From NCBI RefSeq assembly GCF_004803835.1, contig NZ_CP012545.1, positions 1,718,760 through 1,782,759 of the forward strand: a DNA stretch of 64,000 bases. The letters run 5' to 3'. The number at the start of each line of letters is the position of its first letter. The first letter of the stretch is position 1. Below the pieces are notes generated by a model that did not search any database, was not told the origin of the DNA, and worked only from the letters and a program-made list of their open reading frames with translations. A program made the translations under genes and the position numbers. This stretch comes from Campylobacter sp. RM6914 (lineage in GTDB: Bacteria; Campylobacterota; Campylobacteria; Campylobacterales; Campylobacteraceae). Of this stretch, positions 46,252-56,223 are shown piece after piece.

Positions 46252-46490
46252 TGTTAATATTTAATAACCAGTAAGCCTTATTAAATTTAATCAAATATAT
46301 CCATGCCATATATAGATGACTTTTGATTAGTTGTAATAAATTTCCTTGTAGTTCATTTTGCAAAACACCGCCACATAAATTAAATCAAATTTAGAGCTAA
46401 ATTTTTTATATTAATATTAAATATTAAGATTACTAGCAATATACTTTCAAGGCATATTTTATAATATATAAAAAATATTTGGAGGACAGC

Positions 46491-47348
46491 ATGAAAAGCT
46501 CAAGACGAGATTTTCTAAAGGTAGCGGCATTAGGTGCAGGAGCAACCCTGCTAGGAACTACAAATTTACAAGCAGATGAGAAAGAGAGGACCTTTGTCCC
46601 AAGCAATCGCGACTACTCAAAGCAAAAAGCTCTTTTGCTATCTAGCTCAGGCTATAAAGACACGGGCTTTTTAACGCACGCAGTTGATTGGATAAATGAC
46701 CTTATCATCAAACCTAATAATCTACAAAACAAAAAGATCGTATTTATCCCTTATGCAAATTTAAGAGCCGGATATGATAAATTTGAAGAAAAACTCAAAA
46801 AAGCTCTTGAGAGATTAAATTTAAATATAGTAAGCATTCATCACGCAAAAGATCCCGTTAAAGAGATAGAAAACGCTGATTGTATCTTTGTAGGTGGCGG
46901 TAACACATTTAAGCTTGTCCACGATCTTTATGAGAACAAATTAGTAGCTCTAATAAGCCAAAAGGTCGCAAACGGCACACCTTATATCGGCTGGAGTGCA
47001 GGCGCAAATGTCGCCGGTGCATCTATGATGACAACAAACGATATGCCTATCATCGAGCCTGAGTCATTTAATACATTTAGCATCTTCCCTCATCAAATAA
47101 ATCCACACTTTATCTCAGGTAAACCGGTAGGACACAACGGAGAGAGTAGAGAAGAAAGACTTGAAGAATTTCTAATAGCAAATCAAAACTCAACCGTCTA
47201 TGCCTTACCTGAAGGAAGCGCCTTTTTAATAGACGGCAAAAAGGCTAAATTTATCAGTATGCAACCAGCTCCTGTAGGCTCAGCTCTTATCTTTAAATAC
47301 AAAAAAGACATAGAGAAAATGGCTCCTAATACAGTATTTGAATATTAA
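46491..47348 (+). CDS. Tat-exported peptidase E-like protein
   Basis: Peptidase E (family S51) normally is a cytoplasmic Asp-X dipeptidase of about 230 aa. This 285-aa version (start ATG at 46491, with GGAGG seven bases before) has an added Tat signal (SSRRDFLKVAALGAGATLLG, then LQA). The catalytic region is intact: GGGNTFKL, nucleophile Ser in WSAGANVAG, and the C-terminal LPEGSAFL. An exported version may process periplasmic aspartyl dipeptides or be a cyanophycinase-like hydrolase. It is monocistronic. Confidence 0.83.
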   Translation: MKSSRRDFLKVAALGAGATLLGTTNLQADEKERTFVPSNRDYSKQKALLLSSSGYKDTGFLTHAVDWINDLIIKPNNLQNKKIVFIPYANLRAGYDKFEEKLKKALERLNLNIVSIHHAKDPVKEIENADCIFVGGGNTFKLVHDLYENKLVALISQKVANGTPYIGWSAGANVAGASMMTTNDMPIIEPESFNTFSIFPHQINPHFISGKPVGHNGESREERLEEFLIANQNSTVYALPEGSAFLIDGKKAKFISMQPAPVGSALIFKYKKDIEKMAPNTVFEY

Positions 47349-47358
47349 CGGGGTTAAA

Positions 47359-47384
47359 ATTTGGCGGGGAAATCCCTGCCAAAT
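47359..47384 (+). terminator. Terminator after the PepE-like gene
   Basis: ATTTGGC and GCCAAAT, extended inward by a G-T pair and three G-C pairs around loop AAAT, begin 11 bases after the stop codon. Confidence 0.75.
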
Positions 47385-47456
47385 GTCACTTTTACTTAGC
47401 AATAAATACAAATGCTATAAATTTACTAAACCATAGTCTTATTTACTATATTGCGA

Positions 47457-47462
47457 TATAAT
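47457..47462 (+). promoter_or_regulatory. rhlE promoter with long leader
   Basis: TATAAT at 47457-47462 would start a transcript near 47469, giving a leader of about 124 bases before rhlE. The leader includes a small hairpin (GCACA at 47477-47481 with TGTGC at 47490-47494). Long leaders on RNA helicase genes are often thermosensitive; not shown here. Confidence 0.5.
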
Positions 47463-47592
47463 GGTCGCAATTTCAGCACACATCGGTCTGTGCCTGACTT
47501 CGTTTTTGTATTCACTACAACTCAACTTCAATATCAACCTAGATCGTAGCTTTATTTTAAAAGATTTGTAGGTTTATAAAATTAAGGCACTT

Positions 47593-48966
47593 ATGTCATT
47601 TTCAAATTTAGGTCTAAGCACAGAACTTCTACGTGCTATCAAAGAGGCGGGCTATACAGCTCCAACAACCATCCAAGCAAAGGCGATACCGGCCGTATTA
47701 GCCAAAAAAGATGTCATGGCTAGCGCTCAAACAGGCACTGGTAAAACCGCTAGTTTTACACTCCCTATACTCGAGCACCTGCAAAATTCTCACAAAAAAG
47801 GCAAGAAAGACATAAAGGCTCTCGTCCTAGTTCCCACAAGAGAGCTTGCACTTCAAGTCGCAGCTAGTGTTGAGACTTATGGTAAATTTCTTTATTTTAA
47901 GTCAGCCGTTATCTTTGGCGGAGTTGATACATACACTCAAAAAAGAATTTTAAAAAAGGGTGTTGATATCGTGATAGCAACACCGGGAAGACTGCTAGAT
48001 CTCGCATCACAAGAGTGTGTGGATCTATCAAAAGTCGAGCATTTTGTGCTGGATGAAGCCGATAGGATGCTTGATATGGGATTTGTCCATAGTATCAAAA
48101 AAATCATCTCTTTTTTACCAAAAGATAGACAAAGTTTGATGTTTTCAGCTACTTTTTCAGCGCAGATAAAGAGCCTAGCCGATGGGCTTCTAAACTCACC
48201 GGTGCTTATAGAAGCAGAAGCTAGAAACACAACTTCACATAACGTAACGCAAAGCGTCCATCACGTAGATAAACAGAGAAAAAAAGAGCTTTTACTTCAT
48301 ATGCTTAACACAAATGACTGGAGGCAAATTTTAGTCTTTACACGCACAAAACACGGCGCAAACAAGCTTAACGAATCTCTTGTAGCAAACAATATCTCTT
48401 CAACTGCCATACATGGAAACAAGTCGCAAAGCGCAAGACTAAAAGCTCTAAAAGACTTTAAAAATGGGAACGCAAAGGTTCTTGTGGCAACAGACATATT
48501 TGCAAGAGGTATTGACATACAAGACCTTCCTTACGTCGTAAACTACGAGCTACCGGATGTTGCTGAGGACTACGTGCACAGAATAGGCAGGACCGGACGT
48601 GCGGGCAACAAGGGTGAGGCGATATCGCTGGTTTGTGTCGATGAGCACTACTATCTATCGCAGATAGAAAAGCTAATAAATCAAAAAATAAACGTGATAG
48701 AAACGGCTGGTTTTGAGGTCGATAAAAGCATAAAGCCTGAACCTATAAGGGCTAGAAGAGTCAAAACATCGGGTCAAAACAGAGGCGACGAGGCAAAATT
48801 TAAAAGCCGTAATAACCGCACAAAAACATCTAAAAAAAGAAGCTCCAATGATGCCTTATCTTATACAAACAGCACGTCAAGAGATAGCAAATTTAGATCA
48901 AACAGCTCGCACACTAGAACCAACAAACCTAGAAGCTCTAAATTTGGAAGCAGCGCTATAAACTAG
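47593..48966 (+). CDS. rhlE: DEAD-box ATP-dependent RNA helicase
   Basis: An RNA helicase of 457 aa with the complete motif set: Q motif ([11 protein letters not shown]), Walker A (SAQTGTGKT), DEAD ([13 protein letters not shown]), SAT (MFSATFS), and [10 protein letters not shown]. The C-terminal 80 residues are Arg/Lys/Ser-rich and disordered, typical of RhlE. It probably assists ribosome assembly and mRNA decay in the cold. Single gene. Confidence 0.93.
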   Translation: MSFSNLGLSTELLRAIKEAGYTAPTTIQAKAIPAVLAKKDVMASAQTGTGKTASFTLPILEHLQNSHKKGKKDIKALVLVPTRELALQVAASVETYGKFLYFKSAVIFGGVDTYTQKRILKKGVDIVIATPGRLLDLASQECVDLSKVEHFVLDEADRMLDMGFVHSIKKIISFLPKDRQSLMFSATFSAQIKSLADGLLNSPVLIEAEARNTTSHNVTQSVHHVDKQRKKELLLHMLNTNDWRQILVFTRTKHGANKLNESLVANNISSTAIHGNKSQSARLKALKDFKNGNAKVLVATDIFARGIDIQDLPYVVNYELPDVAEDYVHRIGRTGRAGNKGEAISLVCVDEHYYLSQIEKLINQKINVIETAGFEVDKSIKPEPIRARRVKTSGQNRGDEAKFKSRNNRTKTSKKRSSNDALSYTNSTSRDSKFRSNSSHTRTNKPRSSKFGSSAIN

Positions 48967-49201
48967 ATACTTAGACATACAAATCTTACAAGAAGCTTGC
49001 AAGGCAGGTATCTTAGTAAGATTTGCTATGATTTTAATTTTAAATTTTATAACAGAGCCATAAACAAGTTTAAAAATACGATCTTAAATGCCAAGATTAA
49101 AAGTCACAAATAAAATTTAGACCGTTCGAGCTACCAGCAAGATATCACTGGCATAAGGTAGTTTTGAAAAATATTTGAAATTCTGTATCTTCTGAAGTTT
49201 A

Positions 49202-49278
49202 TGGTGTCAAGAGAGAGACTTGAACTCTCGACCTCCGGCTTATGAGACCAGCGCTCTAACCAGCTGAGCTACCTTGAC
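49202..49278 (-). tRNA. tRNA with CAT anticodon (Met elongator or Ile2)
   Basis: Acceptor GTCAAGG/TCTTGAC (one G-U pair), discriminator A, encoded CCA, anticodon loop CTCATAA. The anticodon CAT is shared by elongator Met and lysidine-modified Ile tRNAs; I cannot decide between them. A TATAAT lies at 49297-49302 on the minus strand. Confidence 0.9.
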
Positions 49279-49360
49279 AAATGATTAAAGACGTGTATTA
49301 TACAACCACGAAGCTTATTTTTAAATAAATTCTATGAAGACCGCCGAAGCGGTCATACAT

Positions 49361-51316
49361 TTAGAATTTTTTCTTTTTAACATCCTCAACTATCTTCTTA
49401 GCCATCTCATCTACTTCAGAAGTTACTTGATTGGTTTTATTAGCTACTTGAACATTTTGCTGTGTTAAAGTATCTATTTGAGCAACAGATTGGTTTATCA
49501 TATTTATACCTTCACTTTGCTCTCTTATGCTTTCACTCATCTCATTGATTGATTGGGCTAATACATTTGTATTTGCTTCTATCTCACCTAGAGATTTTTG
49601 AGTTCTCTCTGCTAGCTTTCTTACTTCATCAGCAACAACAGCAAATCCACGTCCATGCTCTCCTGCACGTGCAGCTTCTATAGCGGCATTAAGTGCAAGT
49701 AAATTTGTTTGATCTGCTATATCTCTAATAATAACTATAATGTTTTTGATCTCATCGCTTTGTCTCATTACATCTCTTGACTTTTGTGAGATAGCATTCA
49801 TAGATGAACTCATCTCCTCGATAGCTGCAGCACTTTCTTGAAGTGAGTTTGACTGCTCGTTAGCACCGCTAGTTAGTTGCTCCATGTATGTGGCTAAATT
49901 TTTAGCTTTTTCTTCTAAAAGTTGAGCCTGAGCAAAGCTATTTTTTAGCATATTTGAAATTTCTTCGCCAAGAGCGTTTATACCAATCGCCATTTTGCCG
50001 TTATCGTCTATTCTTGTAGTAAAATTTTGTGCTTTGAAATTTTCGAGAAGTTTGATGATATCCGTGCTATTTGCCGCGATATTTTCTTTTAGAGTTTCTT
50101 GAAGCTCTTTAAATGTATTTTTTAGTTGATTTAGCGCAGGATTTAGAGTATTTGCCTCAAGACTTGCTTTAAAATCGCCCTCTTTTATACGATGAACAAA
50201 TTTTTCAGCATCTTGGATAAATTCATTTTCCGCTACCTTAGCTTCTTTGATAAGCTTCATGTTTTCATTTATCATGTCAGCCATTTCGCCAAGCTCGTTT
50301 TTAGCGTTTATATCGATACTTTTATTTGAAAAGCTTTTGTTGTTAAGATAGTCGAAAAATCCACTCAATCCATCTTTTATCGCTTCAAGCGGTCTAAGTT
50401 TTAGTTTTAAGATGTATGACATAACACCACCAACAATTATCATAAAGATAAGAGATAAAACGATTTGCTCGATTAAAAGCTTGTTTGCATTATCACTATA
50501 AACAGAAGATGGAACTACCGAGCAAACATGCCAGTCAAGCATATCCTCTTTTAGACAAACAGCGACTTTATCTTCGCCATTTTCACTAAATTTATATGTC
50601 TTTAACCCACTAAGTAAAGCCTCGTTGCTCTCGTTGAAAAAGTCTTGAAAAGCTTTGTTAAGCTCTGATTTTTTCATTAGCTCTTCTTGGTTTGGAGTGA
50701 TAACAGACTGTGAATGCTTATCGATACCTAGTATATACTCGCCTTCATGTTTTTTCATACCCAAGATATCGGCACTAAGCTCATTTAGGCTGATGTTTCC
50801 AGACACAACTCCAACTATCTTACCGCCTATAACTACAGGTGAAGTTAGAGATGATACCATCGTTCCACCCGTAGCAGCTATCCTGGCATCGGTTATAACA
50901 CCCTTGCCTTCTTTTAGAGTGTCTTCATACCAGTTACGTTTTCTTGGATCAAAACCGTCGCTTGGCCATTGATGAACACCGTTTGAACGTATCATCCTGC
51001 CGTTGTCATAGCCAACGTAAAGCAAAGATAAGTCGGCAACTTTTGCACTCGTTTTTAGTGCGTCTATTATGCTCTCCTCACTTGGAGACTCTTGCTCAAT
51101 GTATCTTTTTATCTCATTTGGCGCTTTATATTTAGCCTCCACATAGTTTTTCATGAATTTTACGGCGCTTTGAAGCGTAGCATACTGTGAAGCCGATATA
51201 AGCGTATAAGCCTCCTTCTTGACGACGCTAAAATTCGTAAAGGAAAAGGCACTTAAACATATAGCCAAACAAACCGAAAGTAACACCACAACACTGCTTA
51301 CTAGTTTAAAACGCAT
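49361..51316 (-). CDS. Methyl-accepting chemotaxis protein
   Basis: A 651-aa transmembrane receptor: first span at about 6-28, a large periplasmic dCache-like sensor (about 35-275), second span at about 280-300, HAMP, and a cytoplasmic signalling hairpin with the highly conserved tip ([41 protein letters not shown]). The ligand is not readable. It lies alone, 83 bp below the tRNA gene. Signal output should go through CheW/CheA. The protein ends with a lysine-rich tail (VKKKKF) and shows no CheR-binding pentapeptide. Confidence 0.95.
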   Translation of the reverse strand: MRFKLVSSVVVLLSVCLAICLSAFSFTNFSVVKKEAYTLISASQYATLQSAVKFMKNYVEAKYKAPNEIKRYIEQESPSEESIIDALKTSAKVADLSLLYVGYDNGRMIRSNGVHQWPSDGFDPRKRNWYEDTLKEGKGVITDARIAATGGTMVSSLTSPVVIGGKIVGVVSGNISLNELSADILGMKKHEGEYILGIDKHSQSVITPNQEELMKKSELNKAFQDFFNESNEALLSGLKTYKFSENGEDKVAVCLKEDMLDWHVCSVVPSSVYSDNANKLLIEQIVLSLIFMIIVGGVMSYILKLKLRPLEAIKDGLSGFFDYLNNKSFSNKSIDINAKNELGEMADMINENMKLIKEAKVAENEFIQDAEKFVHRIKEGDFKASLEANTLNPALNQLKNTFKELQETLKENIAANSTDIIKLLENFKAQNFTTRIDDNGKMAIGINALGEEISNMLKNSFAQAQLLEEKAKNLATYMEQLTSGANEQSNSLQESAAAIEEMSSSMNAISQKSRDVMRQSDEIKNIIVIIRDIADQTNLLALNAAIEAARAGEHGRGFAVVADEVRKLAERTQKSLGEIEANTNVLAQSINEMSESIREQSEGINMINQSVAQIDTLTQQNVQVANKTNQVTSEVDEMAKKIVEDVKKKKF

Positions 51317-51407
51317 GTTATAACCTTAAAAAATAAAATTGAAATTTTAGTATTCTACTATTATTGTTATTAATTTATAGTTAAGAAATATTTGTTTTTT
51401 GTTAAAA

Positions 51408-52400
51408 TTATTTTACAAAAAACACTTGCGCCAAGCTCTTATCTTCAAACGGCATAACATTTAAAATTTCATCGCCTATTTTTACTTCATACAGCTTATC
51501 TTTAGGCGCTTTTGTATATGCAAGAGCCAGTCTAGCGGCAAATTCTTTATCGTCGTTATCGGCATTTATGCTTAAAAAGCTCCTTGCTCCTACGATGTCA
51601 TCTTTCTCGTTAAATTCTATAGCGTTAAATTTATCGTTCGGGTTTTCTTCAAGAGCGTTATTATCTGCCTCATCTCGCCCGATTATAAGTTTTGCTCCGT
51701 TTTTAAGACGTAGATGTCGTCCTAATTTTAGCCAAGTAACATCTATCTTACGCATATCTTTATCAAATTTTAGATAGTCTCTTATCTTCACGGCAAAACT
51801 ATCTATCGTAAGTAAACATCCACCTCCCGGCGTAGCGTAGTCTTCTATGCCCCATTGCCTGGCAAGAGCAAGCTGCGGTTTTCTATCTCGTCCACTTATG
51901 TCAAGCAGTTTCTCACGGTCTATCCAGCCTTCGCGCTCCGGTTTTGTTGGCGCTAAAAGCTTTGCACACATTGGACGCACAACCAGATCGTCGGCATCAT
52001 TTGCAAGTTTTCTAACCTGCGATAAAGCCTCTCTTCTTTGACTCATAGGACGCTGTCCTAAAACCTCACCCGAGATGATAAAATCCGCATTTTCGCTTTT
52101 AAGCATATTTAAGGCTACGTAAAACATATATCCATGACAGTCTATACAGGGGTTAAATTGCTTTCCGTAGCCGTATTTTGGACTAAAAAGCACATCACGT
52201 AGGTATTCGTTTCTAATATCAACCACCTTAAAATCCGCCCCGACAAGTCTTGCTCTACGCTCTAAGACGCTAAATTTATCAGAGTCTGGTCCAAAGCCCG
52301 TATCAAAATGAAGCGCCGTTACTTTTACGCCTTGATCTGTTATAAGTTTTATAGCAAGCATGCTGTCAAGTCCGCCGCTAAATAATGCTAATGCTTTCAT
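51408..52400 (-). CDS. PP-loop tRNA thiolase-like protein (ThiI/MnmA-like)
   Basis: The 330-aa protein starts with a PP-loop (FSGGLDSMLAIKL), the ATP pyrophosphatase signature of tRNA thiolases. A CIDCH motif at about 82-86 and a GGGCL segment at about 193-197 supply cysteines that could carry sulfur, as in TtcA/MnmA-type enzymes. The C-terminal third is not part of standard MnmA. Its start overlaps the end of dnaG by 4 bp. I assign RNA sulfur transfer only tentatively. Confidence 0.65.
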   Translation of the reverse strand: MKALALFSGGLDSMLAIKLITDQGVKVTALHFDTGFGPDSDKFSVLERRARLVGADFKVVDIRNEYLRDVLFSPKYGYGKQFNPCIDCHGYMFYVALNMLKSENADFIISGEVLGQRPMSQRREALSQVRKLANDADDLVVRPMCAKLLAPTKPEREGWIDREKLLDISGRDRKPQLALARQWGIEDYATPGGGCLLTIDSFAVKIRDYLKFDKDMRKIDVTWLKLGRHLRLKNGAKLIIGRDEADNNALEENPNDKFNAIEFNEKDDIVGARSFLSINADNDDKEFAARLALAYTKAPKDKLYEVKIGDEILNVMPFEDKSLAQVFFVK

Positions 52401-54052
52401 ATTTTCCTTTTTAAATTTTGTATTATTAAAGCTATTTTTTGTAAATTTTCAAATTTGTTTTCATCTGCGGAATTTTTTATCTCGCGCTGTAAATTTTCAT
52501 AAAATTTGATCTTTAGTTTATTGATCGCATCTATTAGTCCGATCTGATTTGTTATAGGCATGGCACTTTCGTCAAGCTCTATCTCGCGGATTAAGACCTC
52601 ATCATCTCTTTTAAGTACCGCTTCAAACGCCTCTTTGTGATGCATGAAAAATTTAGCATCTATCGCGTCAAGCACTATCTGCTCGAAATTTGCATTTTCA
52701 AGCATGCTTTTTAATATAGAAATTTCTAAAATATCCTTATGTTTTCTTTGCGTTTGTGCTACATTTTGACGCGAAATTTGCTTATTTTGCGGCAAGATAG
52801 GCATTGTGCGTATGCCTCCTAAATTTAATGCCGTAACATCGATATTTAGCAAACTTGCAACAAGAGGTGCATAGCTTTGAGCGATGATAGCTTTTAAATT
52901 TTTAGTAAAGGATAAGATCTCGTCTAGGCACTTTTGTTTTTGCACGGGACGACTTAGGTCATAGCCTTTTACGATGTGTCTTATGTAAAATTCGCCAAGT
53001 TCCACACCGGAGTTAAAAAGCTCTTTAAGATACTCTATCTTTCCTGCTGCAACCATATCGGCAGGATCGGCTCCGCCTGCAATGATAACTACACTTCCGT
53101 CTATCTCGTTAAGACTTAAAAGATGGGCTGATCTAACAGCGGCATTTATACCTGCGTCATCCCCGTCAAAGCAAAGCAAAACATTAAGCTCGTCATCTCG
53201 CTTTAAAAGTGGCAGATGTTTTTCTGTTAGTGCCGTGCCAAGCACCGCTACCGAGTTATCAAAACCCGCATAATGAAGCATTATAACATCTAAATAACCT
53301 TCCGTTATGATGATCTGATGTTTTTTAGCGATATTTGCACGTGCTAGATGATAGCCGTAAAAAAGACGGGATTTATCAAAAACTTCAGACTGAGGACTGT
53401 TTATATACTTAGCCGGATGGTTTGATATGGTTCGTCCACCAAAGCCGACAAGTTTTGAGGTATGGGTATATATAGGAAAGGTGATACGCTGTGAAAAACT
53501 AGCGTAAATTCCCCTTTCGTTTTGTTTGACTATGCCGATATTTAGAGCTTCTTTTGGCTCTATTTGTTCGTTTTGAAGCAGTCTTATAGTCTTTAAGCTC
53601 TCTCCTGCCCAACCAAGCTCAAATTTCTCTATCATCGCGTCATTTATCCCGCGTGAGTAAAGATATCTAATCGCATCTTCATTTTTATATAAATCCGCTC
53701 TATACATAGCGTTTATACTCTCTAAAATGTGCTTTTCATCTTTTAGCTTGGGCGTATCTTGAGTATAAGTAAGAGTAAAATTTGCCATACTTGCTAATTT
53801 CTCTATAGCTTCCGGATATGTTAGCTTTTCGTATTCCATAACAAATTTTATAGCGTTTCCACCGGCTTTACAAGCAAAACAATGATAAATTTGCTTAGAT
53901 GGACTTATGCTCATGCTTGGATTTTTATCATCATGAAACGGACATACGCATTTAAAATTCGCACCCATTTTTTTAACAGGCACATAGTGACTTACGACAT
54001 CGACGATATCGGTTACATCCAGTAATTTTTGTATGCTACTTTGCTCTATCAT
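52397..54052 (-). CDS. dnaG: DNA primase
   Basis: DnaG makes RNA primers at the fork. The 551-aa protein has an N-terminal CHC2 zinc ribbon (VCPFHDDKNPSMSI then HCFACKAGG), the central RNA polymerase/Toprim core (IITEGYLDVIMLHYAG and CFDGDDAGI with catalytic acids) and a short C-terminal helicase-binding region. Length is normal for Campylobacterota. Overlaps the next gene by 4 bp. Confidence 0.97.
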   Translation of the reverse strand: MIEQSSIQKLLDVTDIVDVVSHYVPVKKMGANFKCVCPFHDDKNPSMSISPSKQIYHCFACKAGGNAIKFVMEYEKLTYPEAIEKLASMANFTLTYTQDTPKLKDEKHILESINAMYRADLYKNEDAIRYLYSRGINDAMIEKFELGWAGESLKTIRLLQNEQIEPKEALNIGIVKQNERGIYASFSQRITFPIYTHTSKLVGFGGRTISNHPAKYINSPQSEVFDKSRLFYGYHLARANIAKKHQIIITEGYLDVIMLHYAGFDNSVAVLGTALTEKHLPLLKRDDELNVLLCFDGDDAGINAAVRSAHLLSLNEIDGSVVIIAGGADPADMVAAGKIEYLKELFNSGVELGEFYIRHIVKGYDLSRPVQKQKCLDEILSFTKNLKAIIAQSYAPLVASLLNIDVTALNLGGIRTMPILPQNKQISRQNVAQTQRKHKDILEISILKSMLENANFEQIVLDAIDAKFFMHHKEAFEAVLKRDDEVLIREIELDESAMPITNQIGLIDAINKLKIKFYENLQREIKNSADENKFENLQKIALIIQNLKRKI

Positions 54053-54111
54053 AAGCGAGATTATACGATAGCTTTGCTATAATGCACTTAAATTTAACTA
54101 AAAGCAAGAGC

Positions 54112-55134
54112 GTGGATATTTTTTTTATTGAGCATCGCGACCCGATATTTAGCCTTATCGTCCTTTTTATCATCATTTTTATGATAGCTTCTTTAAGTTA
54201 TTTTTGGGGAGTTTTTTCAAGCAAAGATGAAAAGAAGCGTATAGAAAAATTTATAAGAAAATTTGAAAACCGCAGTCTAAGCGAAGAACACAAACAAATG
54301 CTTTTAAATCCCGAGATCGACGCCAGAAGTCTTAGCATTTTGGGTGGAACATTCTCTAAAAGCGGGGACTTTGAAAAAGCTATAAGCGTCTTTCTTATCG
54401 CACTTGCAAAGACAAAAAACAAAGCAGAGAAAGAATTTATCTTAAATGAGCTTGGCGAGGTATATTTTAAAGCCGGGTTCTTAAAACGCTCAACCGACGT
54501 GTTTTTGCAGTCTTTAGAGCTAAGCCCGAGAAATCCAAACGCACTAAGATATCTAACCATGATAGATGAAAAGCTTAAAAATTATAAAGAGGCTCTTTAT
54601 GCTCTAAATTCACTTGAGGAGCTTGGGGTTGAGATAAGAGCGCAAAAGGCATATATCCAAGCTACTGTTGTTTTAAACGACAAAGAACTAAGCATAGAAG
54701 AAAAAAGCGAGAAAATTTTAGCTTTGAGTAGGGATTTTGAGCTATTAAAACGTATGTGTATGCAGCTTTGGCTAAAAAACGGCAAAAGCTTAGAAAATTT
54801 CCCTGAATTTGCTAAACTTGACGATGTTATAGATATCATGTATAACCAAAATTTAGCCGTAAATTTAAACGACGAAGAGTATCGAGGACTATTTTATGCT
54901 AAGGGTGTTATAAACGAGCCAAGCGATATAAAAGGCTTTGAACTAAATGTTATAAAACACCTAAATGACGCTGAATTTAATAAAGCCACACTTAACTTTA
55001 ACTACGTTTGCAAAAGCTGCAAGAACTCATTTCCTATGCACTTTTATCGTTGCCCGATGTGCCATGAGTTAGGAAGTGTTAAAATTTTACCTCATATCAC
55101 GGAAAAGCCTGATGAAAACAGTATGCCTTTTTAG
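54112..55134 (+). CDS. Membrane-anchored TPR protein, LapB/YciM-like
   Basis: The first ATG (54082) overlaps a TATAAT (54078-54083), which I take as the -10 box; the GTG at 54112 is a better start (MDIFFIEHRDPIFSL, 340 aa). There is a membrane span at about 11-32, several TPR units (SLSILGGTFSKSGDFEKAISVFL, then NELGEVYFKAGFLKRSTDVF) and a C-terminal rubredoxin-like zinc site (CKSC...CPMC). LapB regulates lipopolysaccharide synthesis in E. coli; a similar role is plausible. It overlaps rnhA by 23 bp. Confidence 0.78.
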   Translation: MDIFFIEHRDPIFSLIVLFIIIFMIASLSYFWGVFSSKDEKKRIEKFIRKFENRSLSEEHKQMLLNPEIDARSLSILGGTFSKSGDFEKAISVFLIALAKTKNKAEKEFILNELGEVYFKAGFLKRSTDVFLQSLELSPRNPNALRYLTMIDEKLKNYKEALYALNSLEELGVEIRAQKAYIQATVVLNDKELSIEEKSEKILALSRDFELLKRMCMQLWLKNGKSLENFPEFAKLDDVIDIMYNQNLAVNLNDEEYRGLFYAKGVINEPSDIKGFELNVIKHLNDAEFNKATLNFNYVCKSCKNSFPMHFYRCPMCHELGSVKILPHITEKPDENSMPF

Positions 55135-55540
55135 CGACGGCTCGTGTTTAAATAACCCGGGAGCCGGCGGCTGGGCGTATATACTTGAGTATGGAAGCGC
55201 AGTTAAAAAATCAAGTGGAGCGCAAGCCGATACGACAAATAACCAAATGGAGCTAAGAGCCGTTATAGAAGGTCTAAAAGCACTCAAAGAACCTTGCAAT
55301 GTCAATCTCTACACCGACAGCTCATATGTCGCAAATTCCATAAACAACTGGCTTAAAGGCTGGGTAAAGAAAAATTTTAAAAATGTCAAAAACGTTCCTC
55401 TTTGGCAAGAATACATCCTTGTTTCAAAACCGCATGTGGTTAAAGCCGTGTGGGTAAAAGCACACAACGGACATCCGCAAAACGAAGAATGCGATACAAT
55501 GGCAAGGGATGAAGCCATAAAAATTCAAAACAAGAGTTAA
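55112..55540 (+). CDS. rnhA: Ribonuclease HI
   Basis: RNase HI removes the RNA strand of RNA-DNA hybrids, including R-loops and primers. I start it at ATG 55112 (MKTVCLFSDGSCLNNPG), inside the end of the TPR gene; the longer frame from 55076 lies entirely within that gene. The catalytic set is complete: first Asp in FSDGS, Glu in NQMELRA, Asp in YTDSSYV, and Asp in the final CDTMARDEA segment. 142 aa. rnc follows after 3 bp. Confidence 0.95.
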   Translation: MKTVCLFSDGSCLNNPGAGGWAYILEYGSAVKKSSGAQADTTNNQMELRAVIEGLKALKEPCNVNLYTDSSYVANSINNWLKGWVKKNFKNVKNVPLWQEYILVSKPHVVKAVWVKAHNGHPQNEECDTMARDEAIKIQNKS

Positions 55541-55543
55541 TTA

Positions 55544-56215
55544 ATGAAAAAACTTGAAAATTTACAAAAACAACTCGGATACGAGTTTAAAAATATCAAA
55601 ATTCTAAATGAAGCTTTAACTCACAAAAGCACAAAAATGCCTTATAATAACGAACGCCTTGAATTCTTAGGTGATGCGGTGATGGATCTGATAGTCGGTG
55701 AGTATTTGTTTAAAAAATTTAACAAGATCGCAGAGGGTGATATGAGTAAACTCAGAGCGGCTCTCGTTAATGAAAAAAGCTTTGCAATGATGGCAAAAGA
55801 GCTTAAAATAGGCGAATACATCAACCTCTCTTTGGCCGAAGAAAACAATGGCGGGCGCGAGAAAATCAGTCTTTTAAGCGACGCATACGAGGCAATAATG
55901 GGAGCGGTATATCTTGAAGCAGGACTTGAAAAAGTTCGCGAAATAGCCATTAACCTACTTGAAATTTGCTACCCTAAAATCGACCTTACAAATTTAGTCA
56001 AAGACTATAAAACCGCTCTTCAAGAGATCACTCAGGCAGATTTTGGAGTAACTCCCGTTTACGAACTAACAGGAAGTTCCGGTCCTGATCATAAAAAAGA
56101 ATTTGAGATCGCACTTTTGTTAAACGGTAAAGAAATTTCACGTGCAACAGGCGGCTCAAAAAAAGAAGCCCAACAAACCGCAGCCAAGATCGCACTTGAA
56201 AAACTAAAAAAATAG
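55544..56215 (+). CDS. rnc: Ribonuclease III
   Basis: RNase III cleaves double-stranded RNA in rRNA processing and antisense regulation. The 223-aa protein has the catalytic signature [19 protein letters not shown], a second acidic site at [12 protein letters not shown], and a C-terminal double-stranded-RNA-binding domain ([19 protein letters not shown]). It stands between rnhA and aroC in one tight cluster. Confidence 0.97.
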   Translation: MKKLENLQKQLGYEFKNIKILNEALTHKSTKMPYNNERLEFLGDAVMDLIVGEYLFKKFNKIAEGDMSKLRAALVNEKSFAMMAKELKIGEYINLSLAEENNGGREKISLLSDAYEAIMGAVYLEAGLEKVREIAINLLEICYPKIDLTNLVKDYKTALQEITQADFGVTPVYELTGSSGPDHKKEFEIALLLNGKEISRATGGSKKEAQQTAAKIALEKLKK

Positions 56216-56223
56216 GATAAATT

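Noticed and set aside
55076..55111. Longer RNase HI start
   Set aside because: The extension lies within the TPR gene and does not match the family start; ATG 55112 gives the standard N-terminus.
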